From: Sphaerulina vaccinii
Taxonomy: Eukaryota; Ascomycota; Dothideomycetes; Mycosphaerellales; Mycosphaerellaceae
Direction: 5' to 3'
Length of the DNA stretch: 64,000 nucleotides
NCBI GenBank assembly: GCA_022570795.1
Contig: JAKUDP010000016.1
Location: 310,001 to 374,000, forward strand
In this document: positions 1 to 9,925 of the stretch, one piece after another
Layout of the letters: each line of letters starts with the position of its first letter
Numbering within the stretch: the stretch's first letter is position 1
Program-made: the position numbers and the translations under genes
The notes under the pieces: model-generated
Told to the model about the DNA's origin: nothing
Seen by the model: only the letters and a program-made list of their open reading frames with translations
The model's database searches: none

Positions 1-1191
1 AAGTTGCCTGAGACTGCTAGCAACACAGCCAAGCTTTTCGCCTCAACGCTTGACAAGCCAGCCGAATCTGCAACTCCGAAAGCCACATCTGGTTTCACGC
101 CTTCCACGAAGCCACTTTTCCCAGCTTCTGCCTCGACTTCAGCGCCGACGCCAGCATTTGGTGGTTTCAAGCCCACGCTTAGCACTACTGCAACACCCAG
201 CGCTGGAGGGTTCAAGCCTACTTTACCCGCCGCCGCTTCTGGTACCAGCTTTCTGTCGTCGTTTGGTGCGTTGGCAAAGAAGAATGAAGAGGTCGAACGT
301 CAGAAGCGCAAAGATGCCGACTATGACAGTGATGAAGAGACCGAAGAGCAGTGGGCCAAGAGAGACGCGGCTGAGCAAGAAGAGAAGCGCAAGAAGTTTG
401 CAGAGGCAGCAAAGAGCGTACCATCTTTCACGATCGAATCTGCAACGCCCAAGCCCGCTACTGCTGCCACAGTAGAGAAGGCTCAAGGCACTGGCAACAA
501 GACTTGGAAGCCTGAGACACCACTGCAATTCGGCAATGGTACAACCGCCAACACACCAGCTGCTGCACCACCGAAGTTCGGCAGCGCGTTCTCTGGCTTT
601 GGCACATCAGCAACACCAAACGCAAGCAGCACGCTTGCACCAACGACCACATCTTCGCTCAATGCATCTCGTGCCACCACGCCTGGCGTCACCACTGATG
701 GCGAGGGCTCGAACGGCACGAACGGCGACAAAGCCGCCGCCGCTGATGATGGCGAGCCAAGCGACGAACAGAACCAGCCTCAAGCCTCCGAGGAGATCAA
801 TGATCTTCAACCTGCTGAGCGTGAGGCCAACGAAGTTCTGCTTGAAGTCCAGGATGTTCGCACATCCAAGATGGAGAAAGATGAGGAGAGCGGCAAGTCA
901 CAGTGGAAACCAAAGACTCGTGGCAGATTCTTCATCCTCAAGGACAAGACGACAGGCAAAGTCCGCATGCTTTCACGAACAGGCGCTGGCAGGACTGTAC
1001 TCAATCACGTCCCGAACAAAGAAGCAACGTTCAAGGTCCATCCCAAGAAGGCTACCATGATCGTCGCTTCACTCTTTGTCGATCACATGCATTCTACTCC
1101 ACCGGGTCCAGGCCAGTGGATGTTTAGCACTTCTGATAAAGACGACGCTGAGAAGATTGCGAGACTTTTGACAGAGGGTACACCGAAATAG
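1..1191 (+). CDS. Nucleoporin with RanBP1 domain (Nup2/Nup50-like), 5' partial
   Basis: The reading frame is open at the left edge, so this is the C-terminal part of a longer protein (about 397 residues visible). The N-terminal two thirds is Ser/Thr/Ala/Pro-rich and carries spaced GGFKPTL and FGS/FSGFG motifs, as in FG-type nucleoporins, plus a charged segment near residues 90-140. The last 120 residues form a Ran-binding domain: EVLLEVQDVR, WKPKTRGRFFILKD, a VRMLSRTGAG stretch and a terminal helix ending EKIARLLTEG. Nup2/Nup50 proteins sit on the nuclear basket and bind Ran and importin-alpha during transport. The family assignment rests on this domain order. The true start and any upstream introns are outside the window. 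Confidence 0.85.
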   Translation, partial: KLPETASNTAKLFASTLDKPAESATPKATSGFTPSTKPLFPASASTSAPTPAFGGFKPTLSTTATPSAGGFKPTLPAAASGTSFLSSFGALAKKNEEVERQKRKDADYDSDEETEEQWAKRDAAEQEEKRKKFAEAAKSVPSFTIESATPKPATAATVEKAQGTGNKTWKPETPLQFGNGTTANTPAAAPPKFGSAFSGFGTSATPNASSTLAPTTTSSLNASRATTPGVTTDGEGSNGTNGDKAAAADDGEPSDEQNQPQASEEINDLQPAEREANEVLLEVQDVRTSKMEKDEESGKSQWKPKTRGRFFILKDKTTGKVRMLSRTGAGRTVLNHVPNKEATFKVHPKKATMIVASLFVDHMHSTPPGPGQWMFSTSDKDDAEKIARLLTEGTPK

Positions 1192-1980
1192 GTTGGCGGT
1201 AAACCCATTCCGGCGAAATCTATGCCACCTCGAGCTTTCCAAAGCTACAAGGAGATGATCGACAAACACAATAGAAGGGTTGCCGGGCAGAGATCTGCAT
1301 CGTACGAGAGGGCCTTGGCCAAGGAGCTCGAGAAGATGCCCGACTACTAAGAGGAACCCAAGGACAGCATCCAGGACCCGGGCTCGGCAGACACGAGCGA
1401 AGGCTAAGCCAAGACGAATTACGCCAGAGGTTAGGCGAACTCAAGCGACATTGGTCGCCGCCGATCAACTGATGGATTGTACGATATATGATGGCTTCAC
1501 ACTGAATGAAGCGAGACTTGAGATTGATTGGCAAAAGAACTGTTTTATTGCATGGCGATTGATAGACATTGCATGGCGTCCGAGCGGAGGTTTGTGTAAT
1601 ATGGGCTTTTGGACCACACACTGCATGGGTATGTCTTATGCTTCACGTACAGACGACACGATTACTTTGACGTTGTAATGTGGACTGCACTGGCCGCTCA
1701 GAGGCGCATAGTTTAGACGAATACTATTCAAAACGAAGGCATGATATGCCAGATTTTACATACTTGGTCCACCATCTCACTTTCTTTCGTCCTTCTACGC
1801 ATTACTGACGAACATAGCTAATGTCTGTCTCGGTCTCTGCACCTTTAAAGACACCAGGCCAGCATGACTTTGCACAGTGCAGGATGGCGATCATCAGTCG
1901 GCATGGAATTGTGAAGAAACATGATTGCATATGAGATGTACTTGAAAAGCACCAACGCCAACGCCAAGTCATACCTCGAT
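1192..1980. other. Intergenic, convergent 3' flanks
   Basis: This lies between the convergent ends of the nucleoporin and PKS genes. Short overlapping ORFs are present but none resembles a protein. I see nothing further. Confidence 0.6.
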
Positions 1981-4900
1981 TTAATTCGCCACGGCAGCTG
2001 GCCCGCTGCCCCACAGGCGTGCGCGCTCTTCATCAAAACGCGCTCTGTCCTCTGCACTACTCTTCAGAAACCCAATCTCCCTCCAGATATGTATATACTT
2101 CCTCGCAACGATCTCGCTCACAGGTCCAGTAGAAGCCAAATGCGGTGAATGCTCAACAGTCTTCTTGCAATCCAGAACAAGCCCTCCACAAGACATTCTC
2201 AAGAAATTATCATCGAGGAAGTCGAGCAGGGTTGAAGCTGGGTTGTCCTTCTGAGGTGCTTTCCTAACTCTCTCAAGCCAGTCTGCGAAAGGAATTATGT
2301 TTGATGACGGGATATGAAGTGCTTTAGCGAGAATTGCAGTCATATCTTTCCAGGACTGGCCGACTGGGTTTTCGATGTGGTAAATGGGGTAGGGAGTGTT
2401 ATCGGCGAGTACAACGTCTGAAAGAGCTGCGGCAATGTCGTTTACTGGAGTCCAGAAGAGTCCTCCTTCGAGATCTGGGAGATGATTGAGAGTTTGAGAA
2501 GATTTGACGAGGAAACCGAAATGCTCCATTGGGTTCCAATAACCTGAAGTCTTGGAGCCTGCGATCTGTCCCAGGCGGACGGCCATTGTACGGAAGTTCT
2601 GAGGGTGTTTGTGAAGAGTCTCGTCGAGCATACGTTCGCAGCCCCATTTGGCTTCGCCGTAGCCATTGGTCAGGACGGAGTCAATGTCGACGCGGTCTTC
2701 TGGCACGATCTGCTTCATGCCAGTGTTGGGCTTGTAGTTGTCCAAGTCGTAGTGGCCTACAACTCCGATGGATGAGACCATCTGGAAGCCAAACTTGAAG
2801 CTTTCTGGCCGCTTTGAGACGACGTCACAGCCAAAGTCGATGAGGTTCCTGAAGACTTGGAACTGCGACTCAAAGCCTGCGAGAGGACGCTTCGCACTCA
2901 TAGGCCAGGCGTTATGGATGAGATGTGTGACTGAGCTTGTCAGACTCTTGTATTCAGCCTTCTCGAGACCGAACATTGGCTTGGAGGTATCGGTCTGGAA
3001 TACGCGCAGCTTGTATCTCAGGCTTTCTGGAAAGCGAATGCCCTTCTCTTTCATGGCTTTGTGCTGGCGAGAGTATGGCTCCGCCTTGTTCTCTCGGTTC
3101 AGGCAGATGACAGTCTTGACGTCTTCGAGCTTCGCAAGGTGATAAGTGAGATGTCCACCCAGACTGCCGCTCGCACCAGTAACAAGGACAACTTTTTCGT
3201 CGCTGGCTGGCATCTCGCCTTGGGGATCTGGGCTTGGTGCTGTGAAGCCCGCAATGTACTTTGCCACCAGTTCATCAACAGCCTTCTTACGTGCTGCCAA
3301 TGCCGCGGCCTTCTCCACGGACTTCTTGGTGGCTGGTTCTGCCTCTGGCTCGGCTGAGGTTACTGGCTTCTGCGGCTTCTCAAGCTCCTCTGTGGGTGGT
3401 GGAGGCAACTCATCAGTACTAGCAGTATCGCCACAGAGCAGCTTACGAAGGTCGCGTACTCTTGGGCACTCCAAGAACAACGATTCATGCTGAATGTCCA
3501 GTTCCAGCTCATCACGAAGACGACTGACGACCACAAGAGACAGGAGTGAGTCGACTCCACTGTCGGCAAAGTCCGTGTCGTCGGTGAGCTCTTCCACCGC
3601 AACGCCACTCTCTTCAGAGATGATGGCAAGTGCGCTCTGGAAGACCTCACTGTTTGCACCAGCACCACTCTTCTTTGCATTTGGAGAGGAACTTCGAACG
3701 TCTGGAGTCGTTGTACCAGTACCAGCATCAAATGCAGCGTCGGAAGATCCGCTACCAACATCGACGCCAGAGTCGCTACTGTTCTCGGAAACAGATTCAC
3801 TCTTCACCGGCGCGGAAGTGGCAGAGCCGGACTCTCCAAGCAATCCCTTCAGGTCCTTGACAGACGGATATTCATAGAAGAGCGAATTGAAGTCGATGTC
3901 CAAGTCCAACTCCTCCTTGAAGCGAGCTGAGATGGTCAGACCCATCAAGCTATCAATGCCTGCATCCGCAAAGACGGTGTCATCGCCGAGATCTGCCTCT
4001 GCGATACCACTTTCCTCAGCAATGATGGCCAGAGCTTGACTCGTCTTTGGCGCTGAGGCTGGTGGCGTCGGCTCGGCTTTCTCAGGTGTCGGCGCAGAAG
4101 GCTTGATAGCAGCAGCCTTCTTCTCGACAGGTACTGCCTTTGGTGCAGCAGTCGACTTCTCTCTGGGCTGCACACTTCTGCTCTCGTTGTTCAGAATGAC
4201 CTTGAGAACTCTTCTGGGTACGCCCTGAATAGCGATACCTTTGAAGCTGGCAACGATATTGTCATCCTGATCGAAAACGGCAACATCACCGTGCCACAAT
4301 TTGTCCTGGCCCTCATGCATATGGGTATAGGTTGTATACTTCTTTTCGAAGTCAATGGGCTCGTAGATCTGGAAGCCGGCCCAGCCATGGTTCATAAAGA
4401 CTTCCTTGTCGAGATCAACGCCATCGTTGCAGTTCATGGTGAAACCACAAGACTGGGTCAATGCGTCGATGATGGCAGGATGAGTGTGATACTTGCCATT
4501 CTTCTTGACACTGCCAAAGCTGAGCTTACTAGATGCTTCAAGCGTCTTGCTGTTGAGCACCACTTCGTCAATGGCACGATAATCATCATGGAAGCGTGCC
4601 AATGGGCGAATGGCACGATATACCATAGGACGATTGAAACGAGCGGTCGTCTCCGCCGCAATGCCATCTCGAAGCGCCTGCATCTTCTGCTTGATGGTCG
4701 CCTTCTCCGCCTCGAGCTTTGTCTGCAAGCTGCGATCTGCGAAGTGGACGACGCATCGAGCATGCTCTTGTAGCTTCTGCTTAGGGTTGAACGACATGAA
4801 GCGAATTGTGGCTGTATTTGAGGCCCAGTCGACATCCGCATGAGCTTGCAGAAGCTGCTTGCTGCCTGCCGAGTTCAAGATCAGAGCCTTGGAAATGTCC

Positions 4901-7900
4901 ATGGTTCCGACATCGACCAATCTCTGCTCCTGCTGTGGGCGATACTTGTCGATCAGATATGTGCCGAGAGAAAGGGCGATATCGCAGTACACACTCGGGG
5001 TGCATAACGGAATGCCATCGACCTCGTGACCTTGCACCAGAGGACTCAAGTCCTTGCGAGCGATGTCTGCCTCAACGACAATATGCGCTTTCTTGTCGTC
5101 ACCACTCTCCTCCACGATGGTGTGGATAGTCGTCGACTCGAGCTTGGATGACTTGTCGGCAATGACAAGTGGGGGGTCTCCCTTTCGCAATGACCAGTCA
5201 TTGACATACTGCATCCAGTACTCTTTCAAATCCCAACTGTATGCTGGAAGAGGGATGACCTTGTGCGATGCGGCGAAGTCTCGATGATATTCGGACCACC
5301 TGATGTCCGCACCCGCCACATATGAAGTCTTCAGCGCCGCAGTCATGGTCTGCCAAGCAGACCTACCACGCTGCAACGAGGGGAGATTGACAATTTTCGG
5401 TAGATTGGCCTTGATCATCCCGCCAATCGCTGGATGTGGTCCGATCTCGAGTGCCGTAGTGGCATCTGTGATGAAGCCTTCGGAGTGTGCTTGCTCGAGA
5501 GCAGTGAGCATGTTCACTGGCTCGCGACAATGTCGAGCGAAGTACTCGGCAACAAAGCCTTCAGTCTTGTTGACAACGGTGCCATCTAGTGGACACAGCA
5601 CCGGAATTCTGGCAGTGGAGTAAGTGACACCACGAGCCAGCTCGGTAAACTCGTCTAGGATTGGGTCGACCTGACTCGAGTGAAAGGCGTATGGTACCTT
5701 GAGCAATGTCGACTTGAGACCGGCCTCCTCCAGAAGCTTGCTGAAGGTAGCAACGTCTGCGTTCGGACCAGCCAGGACGGTCTCTACTGGCGAGTTGATA
5801 CAGGCAACCTCGAATCTGTGGTTCTTGAGCGTCCCAAAGATGGTCTTAACATCAGCCTTGACGACCAGCATAGAGTGTGTACCAACCTGGCACTTTTGTT
5901 CGAGAAGTTGTGCACGTTTGCCAACGAGGTAGACAGTGTCTGTATCGGATAGCACTCCGGCTATGTTGAGCGCAGCATATTCGCCAAGGCTGTGGCCAAC
6001 AACAGCGACTGGTCGGATCTCGAATGATGCCCAGAGCCTACTCAAGGCAATTTGCATGCATGTAGTGGCGAGCTGTACTGGTGTTGGAGCAAAGTTGCCG
6101 ATATCCTGCTCATCAGATTGGATGACTGGAAGCATGGATGGAAAGCCAAGGCTCTGTCCAATCTTATCAAGGCGCCGCATTTCTGTGCGGAAGACGGAAA
6201 AGTTGTCAAAGAGCTCGCGGCTCATGCCTGGGTACTGAGCACCATTGCCAGTGAACGTGAAGAGAAGCTTTGGCGCACTCTTAGGACGAGTCATGCCTGT
6301 CTTGTCTTGGGTCGCCTTCTCGATCTGCTTGCACAGATCTTCAGCATCCTTTCCAGAAAGCATGACACGATGCTGGTGGTGCATCCTTCTGGCTGTGGTG
6401 GTATATGAGAGTTGGCTGAGCGACACATCGGGATTCTGCTCCAAGTATCCATGAAGGGATCCGAGGTTGCCCTGCAGGGACACGCCATTCTTACCAGACA
6501 CAGCCACGAGGTGAAGAGTCCTTGGGTCCTCCTGATCAGTCACATCTTCGATGATAGGCGCATCCTCTAGCAATAGCGCACTATTCCCACCAGCTGCCGA
6601 GAAGTTGTTCACGAATGTTCGTCTTGGCTGCGCTCCATCACGCTTCCATTCGATCGGCTTGTCGGCAATGTTCACGTTGCGCTTATCCAGGTCGGTCGGG
6701 AACTTGTGATTGATCTTGTTCTTGATACCGCAATGTGGCACGATGGTGTTCTTCTTCATCATAAGAAGCACTTTGATCAAGGCCGAGACACCTGAAACTG
6801 CTTCACCATGCCCGATGTTTGCCTTGGCACTTCCAAGATACAGTGCCTGATCTTCGGATCGTGGCTTGTTGACCTCGTCGAGAGGTGGAGCGAAGGTCTG
6901 CAGTACACTGGACATTTCTCCAGCATCTCCAGCTTGTGTGCCAGTGCCATGCATTTCGACATAGCTGACATCGTAAGGATCCACGGTGGCTGAGTTCAAC
7001 ATCTTCTTGAAGATGGCACGTTGTGCACCGACGTGTGGACGAGTGATGGACTCGCTTTCTGCCGAGTGATTGGTGAACGCCGACAGTATGATGCCCTGTA
7101 TCGGGTCCTTGTCTGCGATCGCATCATCGAGGCGCTTGATGATTACGGTCCCTACTCCCTCTCCTCGACAATATCCATCCGCATCGTCATCGAAGGTCTT
7201 GCAGTTACCTGTACGAGACAGGAAGTGGCCACGGTCTAGACCAGCTGTGAAGTCTGGATTGGTCAGGACATTAGTACCACCTGCAATGGCCGTGTCGATA
7301 TCTCCTCGCCACAAAGCATTGCATGCGATATGGATGCCAGCCAGACTAGATGAACAAGCGGTGTCGACTGCATAGGAAGGACCACTGAACTTGAAGCAGT
7401 AGTTGATGCGACCCGGAATGAAAGCTCTGTTACCTCCCGGAATGAAATACGTGCTAATGTCCTGGGCTGAGTTTGTTTCCATCCAGTCGTTGGAAGTCAC
7501 ACCGAAGAACACACCTACTCGGTCGCGTCTAGTGCTGGGAGTGGCATCAGGAACGAGACCTGCTTGCTCAATGGCCTCATATGCTGTCATAAGCGCTATA
7601 CGCTGAGCGGGATCGATCTCACGTGCTTCGCGCGGACTGATATTGAAGAACTTGGCATCGAACTCTTTGGGATTGTTGAGCCAGCATCCGAATGGCGTAG
7701 CACTGGTATTCTTGGTCTTGCCAGTCGGGTCAACATGAGTCTTGGCGTCCCAGTGCTCTGCTGGCACTGGCTTGTGTACGTCTAGCCCCTGATACAGCAG
7801 ATCCCAGAACGCCTCATTGTCCTTGGCATCTGGGTACCTGCCAGACAGGCCGATGATGGCGAGCTTAGGCTGTTTCGGATTACCACTTGTTTGCTCTGGA

Positions 7901-8973
7901 ACATCTGGCTTGCTCGACGCTGGCGCAGATGGCACCAAGTTCTTGAGATTCGTCTGCTTGAGTGCAGAGTAGACGAGCTGATCGGCTGATGTAGCGATTG
8001 CCTCAATCTTGAACGAGTCTGGGTCTGAGGTATGAAGCCACTTCTGGACCTCGTCGATGATGCCAGGCCACCCGATGGGCTGCAGTAAGATCTGCGAGAC
8101 TGCCGTTTCCAACAAAGTTTTGAAGTTACTAACGCCGATGACAGCGCCAGACGTCGACAACACAGGTGTCTCGTTCTGTCTCTCGGCTGATTCGGAGTCC
8201 AGTCCTGCTACGATCTCCTCGACATCGTCTGACGAAGAAAGATGTGGGCAATGATATGGTCCGTATATGGGGATACTCTTGGTCCGGATGCCTTGGAAGT
8301 GCTCCGACGTGCTTAGCTGTGCCAGCGCACTAGGTGGACCACTCACGGTAATCCCGCTAGGCGCGAAGGCTGAGATGTAAGGTCTGTCAGTCAGTGGCAG
8401 CTTTGTCTGCTCGCAGAACTTTGTCACAGCCTCGGCGGCCTTGTCAGATCCAGCAACTAGCATGGACCAGCTCTGATCAGTCTGAGCCTCGTGGGATGGC
8501 TCGACACGTAGCGCCACGTCTGTAACGTGCATGCCAGTCTTGAAGGCCGCTGCGACTGCTGCGACGGCCAGAGGAATGAGGTCCAACGTGCTCCGACTAC
8601 AACTGACAGCAGCTGCCGCTAGCGTACCAGTGCATAAGCCTAAGATACGTGCATTGCCTGAGCGAGGATACTCGAGGTCTGCTTGGCTGATGAAGACGCC
8701 CAGTTGATACAGGCAAGTCACAGCCATGTCCAATGGAATGCATCTTTTCGAGCTCTGCTTTATCAAAAGCAAATCATCGATGCATGTGAGTCTTGGAAGG
8801 TCATCCCGGATGTTAATCGGAAGAGTGTAGATGCTTTTTCGTATGGCGTCGTATGCCTTGACAAGGAAGTCGTCAAGGACGGGATTGGTCCTGTACTTGA
8901 GCAGTGTCTTGAGATGTGGTTGGACCTCGTAGGTCTGGTCGCCAAAGAGGTATAGTTTCTGTTGTTCCGACAT
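1981..8973 (-). CDS. Non-reducing polyketide synthase, SAT-KS-AT-PT-ACP-ACP-R
   Basis: A single exon of 2330 residues, the core enzyme of the cluster. SAT, about 1-350: GLCTG with Cys114 and GPYHCPHL with His241. KS, about 370-800: DTACSSS with Cys540, HGTGTQ with His675, NIGHGEA with His722. AT, about 900-1210: GHSLGEYA with Ser995. Product template, about 1290-1590: HEVDG with His1316 and IIDALTQ with Asp1503. Two ACPs: GIDSL with Ser1675 and GVDSL with Ser1809, joined by a Ser/Gly-rich linker. C-terminal thioester reductase, about 1925-2330: TGASGSLGG and the YGEAK (Tyr2105, Lys2109) SDR pair. No C-methyltransferase, thioesterase or reducing domain is visible. Such enzymes make aromatic polyketides; an R domain releases an aldehyde with NADPH. 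All catalytic residues looked for are present, so it should be active. Chain length and product cannot be read by eye. Confidence 0.95.
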   Translation of the reverse strand: MSEQQKLYLFGDQTYEVQPHLKTLLKYRTNPVLDDFLVKAYDAIRKSIYTLPINIRDDLPRLTCIDDLLLIKQSSKRCIPLDMAVTCLYQLGVFISQADLEYPRSGNARILGLCTGTLAAAAVSCSRSTLDLIPLAVAAVAAAFKTGMHVTDVALRVEPSHEAQTDQSWSMLVAGSDKAAEAVTKFCEQTKLPLTDRPYISAFAPSGITVSGPPSALAQLSTSEHFQGIRTKSIPIYGPYHCPHLSSSDDVEEIVAGLDSESAERQNETPVLSTSGAVIGVSNFKTLLETAVSQILLQPIGWPGIIDEVQKWLHTSDPDSFKIEAIATSADQLVYSALKQTNLKNLVPSAPASSKPDVPEQTSGNPKQPKLAIIGLSGRYPDAKDNEAFWDLLYQGLDVHKPVPAEHWDAKTHVDPTGKTKNTSATPFGCWLNNPKEFDAKFFNISPREAREIDPAQRIALMTAYEAIEQAGLVPDATPSTRRDRVGVFFGVTSNDWMETNSAQDISTYFIPGGNRAFIPGRINYCFKFSGPSYAVDTACSSSLAGIHIACNALWRGDIDTAIAGGTNVLTNPDFTAGLDRGHFLSRTGNCKTFDDDADGYCRGEGVGTVIIKRLDDAIADKDPIQGIILSAFTNHSAESESITRPHVGAQRAIFKKMLNSATVDPYDVSYVEMHGTGTQAGDAGEMSSVLQTFAPPLDEVNKPRSEDQALYLGSAKANIGHGEAVSGVSALIKVLLMMKKNTIVPHCGIKNKINHKFPTDLDKRNVNIADKPIEWKRDGAQPRRTFVNNFSAAGGNSALLLEDAPIIEDVTDQEDPRTLHLVAVSGKNGVSLQGNLGSLHGYLEQNPDVSLSQLSYTTTARRMHHQHRVMLSGKDAEDLCKQIEKATQDKTGMTRPKSAPKLLFTFTGNGAQYPGMSRELFDNFSVFRTEMRRLDKIGQSLGFPSMLPVIQSDEQDIGNFAPTPVQLATTCMQIALSRLWASFEIRPVAVVGHSLGEYAALNIAGVLSDTDTVYLVGKRAQLLEQKCQVGTHSMLVVKADVKTIFGTLKNHRFEVACINSPVETVLAGPNADVATFSKLLEEAGLKSTLLKVPYAFHSSQVDPILDEFTELARGVTYSTARIPVLCPLDGTVVNKTEGFVAEYFARHCREPVNMLTALEQAHSEGFITDATTALEIGPHPAIGGMIKANLPKIVNLPSLQRGRSAWQTMTAALKTSYVAGADIRWSEYHRDFAASHKVIPLPAYSWDLKEYWMQYVNDWSLRKGDPPLVIADKSSKLESTTIHTIVEESGDDKKAHIVVEADIARKDLSPLVQGHEVDGIPLCTPSVYCDIALSLGTYLIDKYRPQQEQRLVDVGTMDISKALILNSAGSKQLLQAHADVDWASNTATIRFMSFNPKQKLQEHARCVVHFADRSLQTKLEAEKATIKQKMQALRDGIAAETTARFNRPMVYRAIRPLARFHDDYRAIDEVVLNSKTLEASSKLSFGSVKKNGKYHTHPAIIDALTQSCGFTMNCNDGVDLDKEVFMNHGWAGFQIYEPIDFEKKYTTYTHMHEGQDKLWHGDVAVFDQDDNIVASFKGIAIQGVPRRVLKVILNNESRSVQPREKSTAAPKAVPVEKKAAAIKPSAPTPEKAEPTPPASAPKTSQALAIIAEESGIAEADLGDDTVFADAGIDSLMGLTISARFKEELDLDIDFNSLFYEYPSVKDLKGLLGESGSATSAPVKSESVSENSSDSGVDVGSGSSDAAFDAGTGTTTPDVRSSSPNAKKSGAGANSEVFQSALAIISEESGVAVEELTDDTDFADSGVDSLLSLVVVSRLRDELELDIQHESLFLECPRVRDLRKLLCGDTASTDELPPPPTEELEKPQKPVTSAEPEAEPATKKSVEKAAALAARKKAVDELVAKYIAGFTAPSPDPQGEMPASDEKVVLVTGASGSLGGHLTYHLAKLEDVKTVICLNRENKAEPYSRQHKAMKEKGIRFPESLRYKLRVFQTDTSKPMFGLEKAEYKSLTSSVTHLIHNAWPMSAKRPLAGFESQFQVFRNLIDFGCDVVSKRPESFKFGFQMVSSIGVVGHYDLDNYKPNTGMKQIVPEDRVDIDSVLTNGYGEAKWGCERMLDETLHKHPQNFRTMAVRLGQIAGSKTSGYWNPMEHFGFLVKSSQTLNHLPDLEGGLFWTPVNDIAAALSDVVLADNTPYPIYHIENPVGQSWKDMTAILAKALHIPSSNIIPFADWLERVRKAPQKDNPASTLLDFLDDNFLRMSCGGLVLDCKKTVEHSPHLASTGPVSEIVARKYIHIWREIGFLKSSAEDRARFDEERARLWGSGPAAVAN

Positions 8974-9925
8974 GCTGGTTTCGTTCTAGTCGTGATCACA
9001 AGGCTTCAATACTTTGGAGGAAGTCTGGCTATCACTGAGTCACCGGAAGTCAGCATATTACTCCAGCGAAGGGCCAGTCCCTTGCCAGGTACCTTCAAGC
9101 TCAACGCCTGGACTCCGCGATACGAGATCAGCACACCTGCACTTCGCGAGGTTGCTTTACACTCTAAGATTCTATGATCGAATGGGCGTTCTTGGCGTTG
9201 GGCAATGAGACAATGAGCAAATGGAGTGGTAAGAGAGTATGATCTAGTGTACAATGCTAACCCTCTGGGAGGTGTGCGCAGACGGCGTATATACACATCC
9301 CGTGCAGATGCCCGCCATGCGAATGCCTCAGCTATGACGAACTAGTCTGTCGTCCATAGACCATATATACGTTGAATTGCTGGTCAGTCGCCCTGTTGAA
9401 GCCGGACGTTGGTTGCGACGCGCTCCAGTATCCCGACCTGTGCTGAGAGCGCGCGCAACATCATAGTCGCGATCGTGGACTCATCAAGCGATTGTGGTGG
9501 CACACCGGTGAATCGCGTTGCTCAGTTGTGGTGCTCGGGATATCATACCAGCTCGGAACATGCCTATTGTGGTGCTACGATTTGCCATAGACGAATTACG
9601 CTAAACATGCGTGCCAGCCACGAGTAGATCGACAAGCGTTACATGCAGAACACAAGCCGCCGCCGGTCAAAGCTTGGCATCAAAGTGAGCTCCAGGATAC
9701 GGGAGCTCGGGCATGGGATACACTCGGGAATCCTTCCATCTCAACCACAACCTCACCTCTTCTCGATATCCCGATCATTCTGGGGATTCACGAGTGTTGC
9801 TTGGCGAATGAGCCTCATGACGCTTTTCAGTCGATGTCAGCGCTGCGTAGGTATCTATTGCTTCTTGCCACAAGCTGGGCCAGACCACTTGCAGAGTCAA
9901 CTCACTCGTGTAGGCTGTTCACAAG
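8974..9925. promoter_or_regulatory. Divergent promoter region of the PKS and P450 genes
   Basis: About 950 bp separate the start codons of the divergently transcribed PKS and P450 genes, so both promoters must lie here. I read it for the AflR consensus TCG-N5-CGA and found no exact copy; the nearest is TCGACAAGCGT near 9630. A TATA-like GTATATACAC is present near 9290. No gene is visible. Confidence 0.5.

Noticed and set aside
1280..1678. ORF after the nucleoporin stop as an extra exon
   Set aside because: The RanBP1 domain is complete at 1191 with the usual terminal helix, and no splice signal is needed.
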